DNA of 8,482 nt from Thermoplasmatota archaeon (lineage in GTDB: Archaea > Thermoplasmatota > JAQUQK01), in assembly GCA_028716125.1 (NCBI GenBank), contig JAQUQK010000074.1:1-8482 (forward strand), read 5' to 3'. Of this stretch, positions 1 to 6,350 are shown in pieces (the first letter of the stretch is position 1; each line of letters begins with the position of its first letter). The notes under the pieces were generated by a model. It searched no databases. It was given only the letters and a program-made list of their open reading frames with translations, and was not told the origin of the DNA. Both the position numbers and the translations under genes were made by a program.

Positions 1-257
1 CCCTGCGGCCCGATACCAAGGTGCACTGTTGCGTTCCCTATCAATCTCGGCGTATGGAAATAAATAACTGGCTTTTTGACGACAAACGGCGGCGCAGGGC
101 TTGTTAGCGCGTCCGCATCATCGGAACTATATTCCCTTTGAAAAACGCCCCATTCATGGACGCGGTAGCCGCTGTTCGGTGGTTCAGGATAAATGATGCA
201 ACCAGCAATTCCGGCAGAAATCAAAAGAATTGGAATAAGGTAAGAAAGAAAACGCAT
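1..257 (-). CDS. Predicted secreted lipoprotein with V-H-E-W-G motif (partial, C-terminus beyond window)
   Basis: An open frame reads leftward off the window edge; 85 residues are visible. It starts with a hydrophobic segment (residues 3-19) ending in the lipobox-like I17-A18-G19-C20, so it is probably exported and lipid-anchored. The mature part begins with a Pro-rich stretch, then V33-H34-E35-W36-G37-V38-F39 and, later, V59-V60-K61-K62-P63-V64-I65-Y66-F67. I recall an R-V-H-E-W-G-T-F and K-P-V-I-Y-F pairing in uncharacterised exported bacterial proteins, but no function is known to me. Two ATGs are possible. The one at 263 overlaps the upstream stop as ATGA but sits only 3 nt from the AGGAG at 267-271. 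The one at 257 is 9 nt from it and is preferred. The gene follows the PGF-CTERM protein so tightly that the two are almost certainly translated from one mRNA. Confidence 0.75.
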   Translation of the reverse strand, partial: MRFLSYLIPILLISAGIAGCIIYPEPPNSGYRVHEWGVFQREYSSDDADALTSPAPPFVVKKPVIYFHTPRLIGNATVHLGIGPQ

Positions 258-259
258 AT

Positions 260-1933
260 TCATTTTCTCCTGCGAGCTATCACCATTGCGACCCCGATTG
301 CGCCAATCAGCGCCAGCACTTCGAATCCGGGTATTCCCGTTATTATGCCGCCGTCTTTTATTTCAACCTTGGCATTCTGGTCAAGGGCGTATCCGCCAGA
401 AGAGCTTGAAGTCTGGGACTGGCGGTTCATCGAATCCTGCATACTCGAGATTCCTGCCTCTTCCGGGGCCGCCGGCGCGCTGGATTTCACCGCATTGCCG
501 CCATCCGAATACAGTATCGGATAATAGCGGTAGCCGCCTGGCTTTAGTTCAATGTCGTGCTGGGTTTTCTTGTTTGCACCCAAATCAACTGTCGCCGAGT
601 ACGAGAAGTACCCGTCGGCCCATACTGAAACGTGGTTCCAGCCATGCAGGAGCTTCAGTTCATAGCTGCCGTTCTCGTCAGTCTGGATGCTCCCGTATGC
701 ATACGTCTCGTCGTTCCAGGCATTCACCCATGCGCCTGCAACTGGCTTTCCGCTAGTCTTGTTTACCACTGTACCGTAGATTATGCAGTCCGGGGCAGGG
801 CGCGGCTTAAGGTTGAACGTGTGCTCGTAAGCGCCAGCAAGGTCAACAGTTAAGTCGAACGAATAATAGCCGTCAGCCCATATGTTTATGCTGGAATATC
901 CGGGATACGTCCACATCTCGAAGTAGCCGTTCTCATTCGTGGTTGTGGAGTTCCAGTCCGAGTACTCCTGGTTGCTCAGGTAGACGGAAGCACCTATGTA
1001 TTCACTATATGTTCCGCCTCCGTTATATCCCGGCGAAGGCTCTGTAATGCCGCTTCCGGAAGAACCGCTGCCTGAAGACGTCTCGCCATCCGAAGAGACC
1101 GCCGTATCCGAAGATACTCCCCCATCAGCATAAACCGGGCCAGAGTAAACATTCTTCACCCATATCGGCTTTCCTGTTTTGGTGTCATAAACGTATCCGG
1201 AAACCTTGGCGGTCTTTGGCGGCTTTGGCTCCAGCTTTATGTTGTACTCATTGTCTCCGGACGAAAGGTTGATCTGGACGTTGTATTCCTTATAGCCGTT
1301 GCCCTCTGGATATGCGTATATCCAGTTGTCGCCAGACCAGCAGCCCATTTCATAGTATCCGTCGGCGTCAGTATAAGTGGAGTTGTATCCGCCGTAATAT
1401 GGCATGCCTCCGTAATATCCATCACGATATCCGCCAGATATGCTGATATAAACGCCCTTGATTGCCTCGCCTGTTTCTGAATTCCGGGCATGGCCGAATA
1501 TCTTCGCGTCCGGCGCCATCTGTTCGGGCGCTTTGTATTCTTTTGAAAGGACTATCTTGTCAAGCGACTTGTTGTCGCCTGCGGCAACTGAGAATGTTCC
1601 GTAATATCCCTTGTAGCCTTCGGCTGTGACGACTATTTCGTAATCGCCCGGAGTAAGGTTGTTGAATTCGAAGTATCCTTCTTTGTCAGTCTTAGTGTCA
1701 GTTGAAGGCAGCCCCACGTCAAGCACGCTCATTCGTATGCTGACGGTTGCGTTTTCGAGAGGGATCTCTTTTCCTTCTGGCGGCGGATATGTCATTATCC
1801 ATACGTCTCCGGCATCGCCGTAAACGTACCCGTACACCTTTCCGGTCATTTCGTTCTGCGCCGCCGCATTCATGGACAGGGGCATTATCAGGAGTATTGC
1901 GATTGCAATTCCTGCAATTGTTCCGATTTTCAT
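260..1933 (-). CDS. PGF-CTERM archaeal surface protein with about four carboxypeptidase-regulatory-like repeats
   Basis: A 557-residue secreted protein. Residues 1-26 form a Sec signal peptide (K2, hydrophobic 4-20, then A-A-A-Q). Four beta-sandwich repeats follow, at about 31-130, 143-235, 242-377 and 383-465. Each opens with a G-x-V/A strand and T-G-K/E-x-(I/V), carries D-x-x-G-Y-(F/Y)-E near the middle, and closes with an L-K/E-P strand, as in carboxypeptidase regulatory-like/PEGA-type domains. A Ser/Gly-rich insert (about 270-310) interrupts repeat 3, and a Ser-rich linker (about 470-520) precedes the tail. The tail has P535-G536-F537, a hydrophobic segment (538-553) and R-R-R-K at the end: the PGF-CTERM signal processed by archaeosortase A. 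Seven N-x-S/T sequons (N61, N121, N184, N222, N328, N391, N421) suggest glycosylation. The ATG at 1933 is preferred over the TTG at 1936 because G-G-T-G-A-T at 1937-1942 then has usable spacing. Likely role: structural or ligand-binding cell-surface protein; the ligand is unknown. Confidence 0.88.
   Translation of the reverse strand: MKIGTIAGIAIAILLIMPLSMNAAAQNEMTGKVYGYVYGDAGDVWIMTYPPPEGKEIPLENATVSIRMSVLDVGLPSTDTKTDKEGYFEFNNLTPGDYEIVVTAEGYKGYYGTFSVAAGDNKSLDKIVLSKEYKAPEQMAPDAKIFGHARNSETGEAIKGVYISISGGYRDGYYGGMPYYGGYNSTYTDADGYYEMGCWSGDNWIYAYPEGNGYKEYNVQINLSSGDNEYNIKLEPKPPKTAKVSGYVYDTKTGKPIWVKNVYSGPVYADGGVSSDTAVSSDGETSSGSGSSGSGITEPSPGYNGGGTYSEYIGASVYLSNQEYSDWNSTTTNENGYFEMWTYPGYSSINIWADGYYSFDLTVDLAGAYEHTFNLKPRPAPDCIIYGTVVNKTSGKPVAGAWVNAWNDETYAYGSIQTDENGSYELKLLHGWNHVSVWADGYFSYSATVDLGANKKTQHDIELKPGGYRYYPILYSDGGNAVKSSAPAAPEEAGISSMQDSMNRQSQTSSSSGGYALDQNAKVEIKDGGIITGIPGFEVLALIGAIGVAMVIARRRK
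539..1843 (-). repeat. Four tandem degenerate domain repeats inside the surface-protein gene
   Basis: Approximate units are 1544-1843, 1229-1507, 803-1210 and 539-787. They are recognised at protein level by recurring T-G-K-P-(I/V), E-N-G-(Y/S)-(F/Y)-E and A-D/E-G-Y-(F/Y) motifs. The last two units are the most alike: both contain W-A-D-G-Y-(Y/F)-S followed by T-V-D-L. DNA identity between units is low, which suggests an old duplication rather than a recent expansion. Confidence 0.6.
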
Positions 1934-1936
1934 CAA

Positions 1937-1942
1937 ATCACC
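1937..1942 (-). promoter_or_regulatory. Shine-Dalgarno site of the PGF-CTERM gene
   Basis: GGTGAT is fully complementary to the archaeal 16S rRNA 3' end. It lies directly before a TTG codon and 3 nt before the ATG at 1933. With its GGTG core 5 nt from that ATG, it favours the ATG as the start. Confidence 0.6.
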
Positions 1943-1963
1943 ACTAAATATATGGATTGAATG

Positions 1964-1976
1964 GTATTAAAATACT
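1964..1976 (-). promoter_or_regulatory. Possible TATA element for the envelope gene pair
   Basis: Read on the minus strand, the AT-rich core AGTATTTTAATAC lies about 30-43 nt before the ATG at 1933. A start site about 25 nt downstream would leave a short leader that still contains the SD site. The core also forms a small inverted repeat (GTATT/AATAC). Together with the upstream terminator, it suggests the envelope pair has its own promoter. The evidence is only position and composition. Confidence 0.3.
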
Positions 1977-2033
1977 GTGGGAATGTTGGGCTTTTTCCGA
2001 ATAAAATGCGCAAAATATGGAGAAAATAAGCAG

Positions 2034-2050
2034 AAAAATTGGAAAAAAAA
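2034..2050 (-). terminator. T-rich archaeal terminator after glyS
   Basis: Immediately after the glyS TGA the minus strand reads eight T residues, then CCAA, then five more T. Runs of T without a required hairpin are the normal archaeal termination signal. This would end the amidohydrolase-to-glyS operon and separate it from the envelope genes. Confidence 0.55.
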
Positions 2051-3739
2051 TCACAATCCGAGCTTTTCCCTAAACATTGGCGCAAGCGCCTCTATCTTTA
2101 CGCGCTTCTGCTCCTTCGTGTCGCGGTCGCGGACGGTGACTGTATTGTCTTTTAATGTATCAAAATCAACTGTTATGCACCAGGGCGTTCCGATTTCATC
2201 CATTCTTGCATAGCGCCTGCCGATTGAGCCAGAGTCGTCGTACTGGCATTCTATTCCAGCTGTGCGGAGTTTTGCCTCTATTTCCTCGGCAATCTTGTCA
2301 AGTCCGTCCTTGCACATCAGCGGGAAAATGCCGACCTTTATCGGCGCAACTACCGGGGCAAGCCGGAGTGTGGTATATTCCTCGCCCTCCTCGTTTTTGG
2401 TGCGCGAAAATGCGTGGTCCATCACGGTGTAGAAGATGCGGTCAATTCCGTAAGAAGGCTCGATGACGTGCGGGATGAAGCGTTCCCCATACACAGTTTC
2501 CTGAACTTTTGCGGCTTCGTAAAGTTCCTTCTCAACAAATATCTTGTTTCCGTTGATTTCAAGCTCGATGCCTTCAGGCCCTATGGCACAAGCATCCACG
2601 GATTCTAGCGCCTTCTTTACGTCGCCCGCGTCCTTCTTGAATTTCTGCCCAAGTTCTTTCATCTTCGGCTTTACGGCAATCCTTTCAACCGTGCGCGGCG
2701 CGTCGTATTTTCTCATCGCGGAAAGGTCGACGCCGCTTGCTTTCATGTGCGATGAAAGGTCGTATGCGCTCCTGTCCGCAATTCCCGTGATCTCGACCCA
2801 TCCGAGCTTGTCTAAGAATGCTTCCGCATCCCAACAGTCGTTGGCGTAGTGCGCCATCTCGTCGTGCTCGTGCTGGCGGAAGCGCAGCCTTGCGGGATCT
2901 ATTCCAATCGTGGTAAAGAGTTTGCTTGTGAGCGCGATGTAGTATGCGAGAGCCTCATTCTTTACGATTCCCTTAGAGAGGGCGTCGCCAAGTGTCATCT
3001 CAACGGGTTCGCGTGTCGTGTTAGGAACAAGCGTCGCCTTGACGTCTTTCATCTGCGCAAATCTCGGGTGTTTCTTGTTCTCGGGGTCAAAGAATATCTC
3101 GGCCTCGGCCATCCAGAATTCGCGCTGGCGTATTAGTCCTTGGCGTGGTGAAATTTCATTGCGGTATCCCCTGCCGAGCTGGACTGCGCCGAATGGCAAA
3201 CGTTCCCTGAAATGTCGGTAAAGCGATGAGAAATTGAGGAACATTCCCTGCGCAGTTTCCGGGCGCAGGTATGCGTTCTTGTTCTTGCCGACGCCTATCT
3301 TGGTGTTGAACATGAGGTTGACAGGATGCGCCTCTGCGAATTCGCCGCCGCACTGGGGACATTTTATCTTCGCCTCGGCAATCATCTTGTCCATCGTTTC
3401 CTTATTGTGCTGGTGGATTTTCAGCCCTGTTTCCTCTATAAGATGGTCGGCGCGGAATGCGGTCTGGCACTTTTTGCATTCGACTACGAAGTCGGTGAAT
3501 TCCTTTACATGGCCGGAAGCTATGAAAACCTCTTCAGGCGTCACGGCAGGGCACATTATTTCCCCAAAGCCCTCGCCAAGAACGTAGAACTTGCGCCACT
3601 GATCCTCTATTTTGCGCTTGAGGGCAGCACCCATTGGACCGTAATCGTAAAACCCGGCAACTCCACCGTAAATCTCAAAAGAAGGATAGAGGAAGCCTCT
3701 CCTTTTTGCCATCGCCAGTATTTCGGCGTATTTGTCCAT
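2051..3739 (-). CDS. glyS: Glycyl-tRNA synthetase, archaeal/eukaryal alpha2 type
   Basis: Class IIa aminoacyl-tRNA synthetase that charges tRNA-Gly with glycine using ATP in the cytoplasm. Its 562 residues are normal for the single-chain dimeric form. Visible landmarks: the N-terminal R-R-G-F-L-Y-P-S and Y-D-Y-G-P-G-like segment (14-36; here Y-D-Y-G-P-M-G); a CxxC pair at C88/C91 and another at C127/C130, which could form a zinc site; R-P-E-T-A-Q-G (159-165); motif 2 around R193-N194-E195 to F207-W209; the glycine-pocket segment R-Q-H-E-H-D-E-M (288-295); motif 3 E-P-S-Y-G-I-D-R (427-434); and a C-terminal anticodon-binding domain (about 465-555) starting A-P-V-V-A-P-I-K-V. All catalytic motifs look intact. 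It begins 22 nt after the CBS gene with no clear SD site, so translation may depend on coupling or an unusual initiation region. Confidence 0.97.
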   Translation of the reverse strand: MDKYAEILAMAKRRGFLYPSFEIYGGVAGFYDYGPMGAALKRKIEDQWRKFYVLGEGFGEIMCPAVTPEEVFIASGHVKEFTDFVVECKKCQTAFRADHLIEETGLKIHQHNKETMDKMIAEAKIKCPQCGGEFAEAHPVNLMFNTKIGVGKNKNAYLRPETAQGMFLNFSSLYRHFRERLPFGAVQLGRGYRNEISPRQGLIRQREFWMAEAEIFFDPENKKHPRFAQMKDVKATLVPNTTREPVEMTLGDALSKGIVKNEALAYYIALTSKLFTTIGIDPARLRFRQHEHDEMAHYANDCWDAEAFLDKLGWVEITGIADRSAYDLSSHMKASGVDLSAMRKYDAPRTVERIAVKPKMKELGQKFKKDAGDVKKALESVDACAIGPEGIELEINGNKIFVEKELYEAAKVQETVYGERFIPHVIEPSYGIDRIFYTVMDHAFSRTKNEEGEEYTTLRLAPVVAPIKVGIFPLMCKDGLDKIAEEIEAKLRTAGIECQYDDSGSIGRRYARMDEIGTPWCITVDFDTLKDNTVTVRDRDTKEQKRVKIEALAPMFREKLGL

Positions 3740-3761
3740 GAGAGGCGTATCTTTTTTGTGC

Positions 3762-4751
3762 TTATTTCAGTATCGAGGCGATCATGTCAAGGTCGGATAC
3801 GACTCCCACAAGGTTGTTCTTCTCGTCTACTACTGGAAGCTGGTTGAAATTATATTTGCGCATCTTCCAGATTGCAACCTTCACTGGCGCGTCCTTGAAG
3901 ACCGATATCGGGTCTTTTACCATCACCTGCTTGACCGGAACTTCGGGCAGTTTTGTCTTGGTCGTCTGGTGGTATAGGAGCATCGCATCCCTTACGCCTT
4001 CCCATGAAAGCTTGTCGTCGCTGCCGCCTATTCCAAAACGGGACATTGCCGCTTTTTCCTCCTCGGTGCTGAACTTGAACAGGTCCCCGTCCGCTACTAT
4101 TCCGGAAAGTTTTCCCTCGCCGTCAAGGATCGGAAGAGCAGTTGCCTTTGTTATGTTAAGTATTGTCATCACAACTGGGACCGGAGTGTCCTGGAATATG
4201 GGAACGCTGCATCCCGTCAGGCAGTCTCCGACAACATCGGTTATCTCTTCCGAATATGCATTCAGTACATCCATCGGGCGTATTGTTCCGATAAGTATTC
4301 CCTTGCCGTCTATTACCGGAAGGCAGCGGATTTGTTTTTCATGGAATATGCTTGCGGCTTTTTCAAGAGTGTCGTTTGACTTTATCGTTATTGGATTCTT
4401 GTTCATAAGCAGGGCAAGCTGCTCCTCGTCCGGCTTGCGAAGTATGTCTGTCCTTGTTACTACTCCTACAAGCTGTTCGGTCTTCTTCTGGACGACTGGG
4501 GCCCCGGAAATGTCGTATTTTCCAAGCACGCGCAAGGCGTCGGACCGCGAACCTGGGACGTAAACGCAAATCTTCTCGCCTGTCAATATGCTCTGTACGG
4601 TTCTTGCTCCTTTCTTGGCGTGGCTTGCGTGCGCAGGTTCCGGCGACTTCACTGTTCTTTTAACTGCTTTCGCCGGCGCCGCTTTCGCCTTTTTTACTGC
4701 AGGCATCTTCTTCACTGGCTTCTTAACTAATTTCTTGTGCACCGCGTTCAT
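3762..4751 (-). CDS. Four-CBS-domain protein with lysine/alanine-rich basic N-terminal tail
   Basis: A 329-residue cytoplasmic protein. Residues 1-50 form a disordered-looking tail with 14 Lys, 2 Arg, 11 Ala, 5 Pro and one acidic residue, similar in composition to histone H1 tails. Four CBS domains follow at about 50-107, 113-168, 176-229 and 273-328. Each ends in the typical G-(V/T/I)-(V/I)-x-x-x-D-(I/V/L/M) strand: G96-V-V-T-R-T-D-I, G155-T-I-R-P-M-D-V, G217-I-V-A-D-G-D-L and G316-V-V-S-D-L-D-M. A linker of about 43 residues separates CBS3 from CBS4. CBS pairs (Bateman modules) usually bind adenosyl ligands such as AMP, ATP or S-adenosylmethionine; no catalytic domain is present, so a sensor/regulator role is likely. 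The frame is open up to 4811, but that start would lie 46 bp inside the UspA gene. The ATG at 4751 has GTGGTT upstream and is 14 nt past the UspA stop, so it is preferred. Confidence 0.9.
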   Translation of the reverse strand: MNAVHKKLVKKPVKKMPAVKKAKAAPAKAVKRTVKSPEPAHASHAKKGARTVQSILTGEKICVYVPGSRSDALRVLGKYDISGAPVVQKKTEQLVGVVTRTDILRKPDEEQLALLMNKNPITIKSNDTLEKAASIFHEKQIRCLPVIDGKGILIGTIRPMDVLNAYSEEITDVVGDCLTGCSVPIFQDTPVPVVMTILNITKATALPILDGEGKLSGIVADGDLFKFSTEEEKAAMSRFGIGGSDDKLSWEGVRDAMLLYHQTTKTKLPEVPVKQVMVKDPISVFKDAPVKVAIWKMRKYNFNQLPVVDEKNNLVGVVSDLDMIASILK

Positions 4752-4765
4752 GCAAAAACCACTTT

Positions 4766-5206
4766 TTATTTTTTCATCTCTTTTGTCTCTCTTATCACCA
4801 GCACGGGGCATCTTGCATGGTGAACCACGTTCTCCGCAACGCTGCCAAGGAAAAGCCTTGCAAGCCCCGTCCTTCCTTTTGTGCCCATGACGATTAGGTC
4901 GCCCGGCAGCGCAAAATCAACAATCTCCTTGGACGGCGAGCCTTCGCGCATTATGGTCTCGACTTTTACTTTCTTCTTTTTTGCCTCTTTTGCGACGCTA
5001 TCCAGCGCCGCCTTTGCATCCTTTTTCAAAATCGACGAAATGTCAAGAATCAGTGCATCCGGAGGTATCGACGCATAAACGGACGTATCTATCACATAAA
5101 TCGCCACAACCGGCGCGCCCATAAGCTGCGCAAGCTCAATTCCCTGCCGAGCCGCGGCCTTTGCATTTTCCGAGCCGTCTGTCGGAACCAATATTCTCTT
5201 GTACAT
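4766..5206 (-). CDS. Universal stress protein, UspA family, ATP-binding type
   Basis: A 146-residue single-domain protein, the usual Usp length. It opens with the family strand K-R-I-L-V-P-T-D-G-S (3-12). It also carries the full nucleotide motif G-2x-G-9x-G-(S/T): G108, G111, then G121-S122. This marks it as the MJ0577-like class that binds ATP. A lysine-rich helix (residues 73-82) sits in the middle. Such proteins form dimers and act in stress or energy signalling, but the partner is not known here. The start at 5206 has GGGGGT 5 nt upstream. It lies 19 nt after the amidohydrolase stop and 14 nt before the CBS gene. Usp and CBS proteins are frequent genomic partners, and both sense adenine nucleotides. 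Confidence 0.94.
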   Translation of the reverse strand: MYKRILVPTDGSENAKAAARQGIELAQLMGAPVVAIYVIDTSVYASIPPDALILDISSILKKDAKAALDSVAKEAKKKKVKVETIMREGSPSKEIVDFALPGDLIVMGTKGRTGLARLFLGSVAENVVHHARCPVLVIRETKEMKK

Positions 5207-5225
5207 GACATACCCCCATGCAGAT

Positions 5226-6260
5226 TCAGAGAAAGATTGCTTTTATGTCCACGCTCCTTGCGGAAGCGAGGCCTTTCTTCCCGCATCCGAGCAGCATGAA
5301 TGCCGGATTTGCGCCCTCAGAAAGAGTATAGAGTTTTCCGTTAAAAAGGTTGTCGGGAGTGCATGCTTTTATGGACTCAATCGGGTTGAGTTTTGAAATG
5401 GAGCGGAGCGCCTGCAGTTCGTCAAACATGTTGAAAGAGGAAATCATCGCGTTGTCGGTGCCTACTTTTATTTCAATTCCTGCCTTTCTCATCTTGTCCA
5501 CAGGCGGGACAATTCCGAAAAACGCGTTTGAGCGCGGGCAGACGACGACCGGAATTTTCGCCTGCGCAACCTTTGAAAAATCGGAAGCCGCGCCTTTAAC
5601 CATGTGAACCAGAATGTCGGGCTTCAGGTCAAGGACAAGGTCGATATCCTCCCTAATCCGCTCGCTTGCATGGATTGCAATTTTCTTGCCCATGTTTTTT
5701 GCGTGCTTTGCGACTTTCTGCAGTTCGGAGTAATCCCAATCCGAAATCGAGGAAATGCCAATGCCGTCCGCGGAATTGAGCATCATATTCATTTCTTTTA
5801 CGTCGTAAATGTTTTTGGCCGGGCGCGCCATTCTCAGGCACGCGATTTTCTGGCCAAGAAGCGCCTTGTTCAAAAGTTCGACTCCGTGGAGGCCGCCTTC
5901 GCGGAAATCACAAAAGCCGCCTACCCCGTTTTGGAGCATTTCCCACATTGCCTGGCGCATCGCCGAAACGAGTTCAGGGTCTCTTGTCTCTTCGAGTATC
6001 TTGTGCTTTTCGCCTTCCGGCCCCACGAGTTCCTCAATCGTCCATTTGCGCTCGCTTTTCTGAATTCGGCTTCTTGCGATTATGTCCGCGCTGTGCGTGT
6101 GCCAGTTGAAAAACAGGGGAAGTATCGTTCCGCGCTTGTCTGGCATCTTCGGGGCGTTGCCCTTGCCAGTCCGTATGATTATGTTTTTTTCTATCTCAAT
6201 ATAGCCATCGAAGAATTCAGCAGTTTGGGGATTAAATATGTCGCCGGCTATAATAACCAT
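5226..6260 (-). CDS. Metal-dependent amidohydrolase, deaminase-like, substrate unknown
   Basis: A 344-residue member of the amidohydrolase superfamily, probably cytoplasmic. The expected metal ligands can be placed in order: H54-x-H56 (in N-W-H-T-H-S), H197 (I-A-I-H-A-S-E), H219 (I-L-V-H-M) and D269 (V-G-T-D-N-A-M). C241-P-R-S-N245 resembles the C-P-x-S-N segment of nucleoside and S-adenosylhomocysteine deaminases. No carboxylated-lysine site is evident, which suggests a single metal as in cytosine/adenosine deaminase relatives. The protein is shorter than MTA/SAH deaminases (about 420-440 residues), mainly at the C-terminus, so I do not assign a substrate. The start is firm: an in-frame TGA directly precedes the ATG. 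It is the first gene of the proposed minus-strand operon. Confidence 0.88.
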   Translation of the reverse strand: MVIIAGDIFNPQTAEFFDGYIEIEKNIIIRTGKGNAPKMPDKRGTILPLFFNWHTHSADIIARSRIQKSERKWTIEELVGPEGEKHKILEETRDPELVSAMRQAMWEMLQNGVGGFCDFREGGLHGVELLNKALLGQKIACLRMARPAKNIYDVKEMNMMLNSADGIGISSISDWDYSELQKVAKHAKNMGKKIAIHASERIREDIDLVLDLKPDILVHMVKGAASDFSKVAQAKIPVVVCPRSNAFFGIVPPVDKMRKAGIEIKVGTDNAMISSFNMFDELQALRSISKLNPIESIKACTPDNLFNGKLYTLSEGANPAFMLLGCGKKGLASARSVDIKAIFL

Positions 6261-6350
6261 TCAACAAGATATATACATTGGCGCTTTAACATGGCTTCTA
6301 TTTTTGCGATTTCTCCAATATTATCATAAATCTACTTCAGATTCCTGTTT
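6261..6350. promoter_or_regulatory. Divergent promoter region between the amidohydrolase and larB
   Basis: Ninety AT-rich bases separate two divergent genes, so both promoters should lie here. For larB, TTATCATAAAT at 6321-6331 is centred about 25 nt before the GTG at 6351, which predicts a leaderless or nearly leaderless mRNA; no SD site is present. For the amidohydrolase, TATA-like candidates on the minus strand lie near 6299-6306 and 6318-6331. A good-looking TATATA at about 6269-6276 is too close to the ATG to serve it. Confidence 0.45.

Noticed and set aside
138..524. Plus-strand open frame spanning the junction of the two left-hand genes
   Set aside because: It crosses the reverse complement of both a signal-peptide/lipobox start and a PGF-CTERM tail, which are well supported on the minus strand.
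1964..1975. GTATT-AA-AATAC inverted repeat as a regulator-binding site
   Set aside because: The arms are only 5 bp in very AT-rich DNA, so chance occurrence is likely; kept only as part of a tentative TATA region.
3784..4563. 259-codon open frame on the plus strand opposite the CBS gene
   Set aside because: It is antisense to a clearly homologous gene. Its translation is Ser/Thr/Pro-rich low-information sequence with no domain and no SD site.
4752..4811. Extended start of the CBS protein, 20 residues longer
   Set aside because: It would overlap the UspA gene by 46 bp. The ATG at 4751 has an SD-like site and normal operon spacing.
6269..6276. TATATA sequence as promoter of the amidohydrolase
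   Set aside because: It is only about 10 nt before the ATG, so transcription would start inside the gene, and the start codon is fixed by an adjacent in-frame TGA.
5604..6329. 241-codon plus-strand open frame opposite the amidohydrolase
   Set aside because: It lies almost wholly over the amidohydrolase gene, whose metal ligands are intact, and the translation resembles no family.
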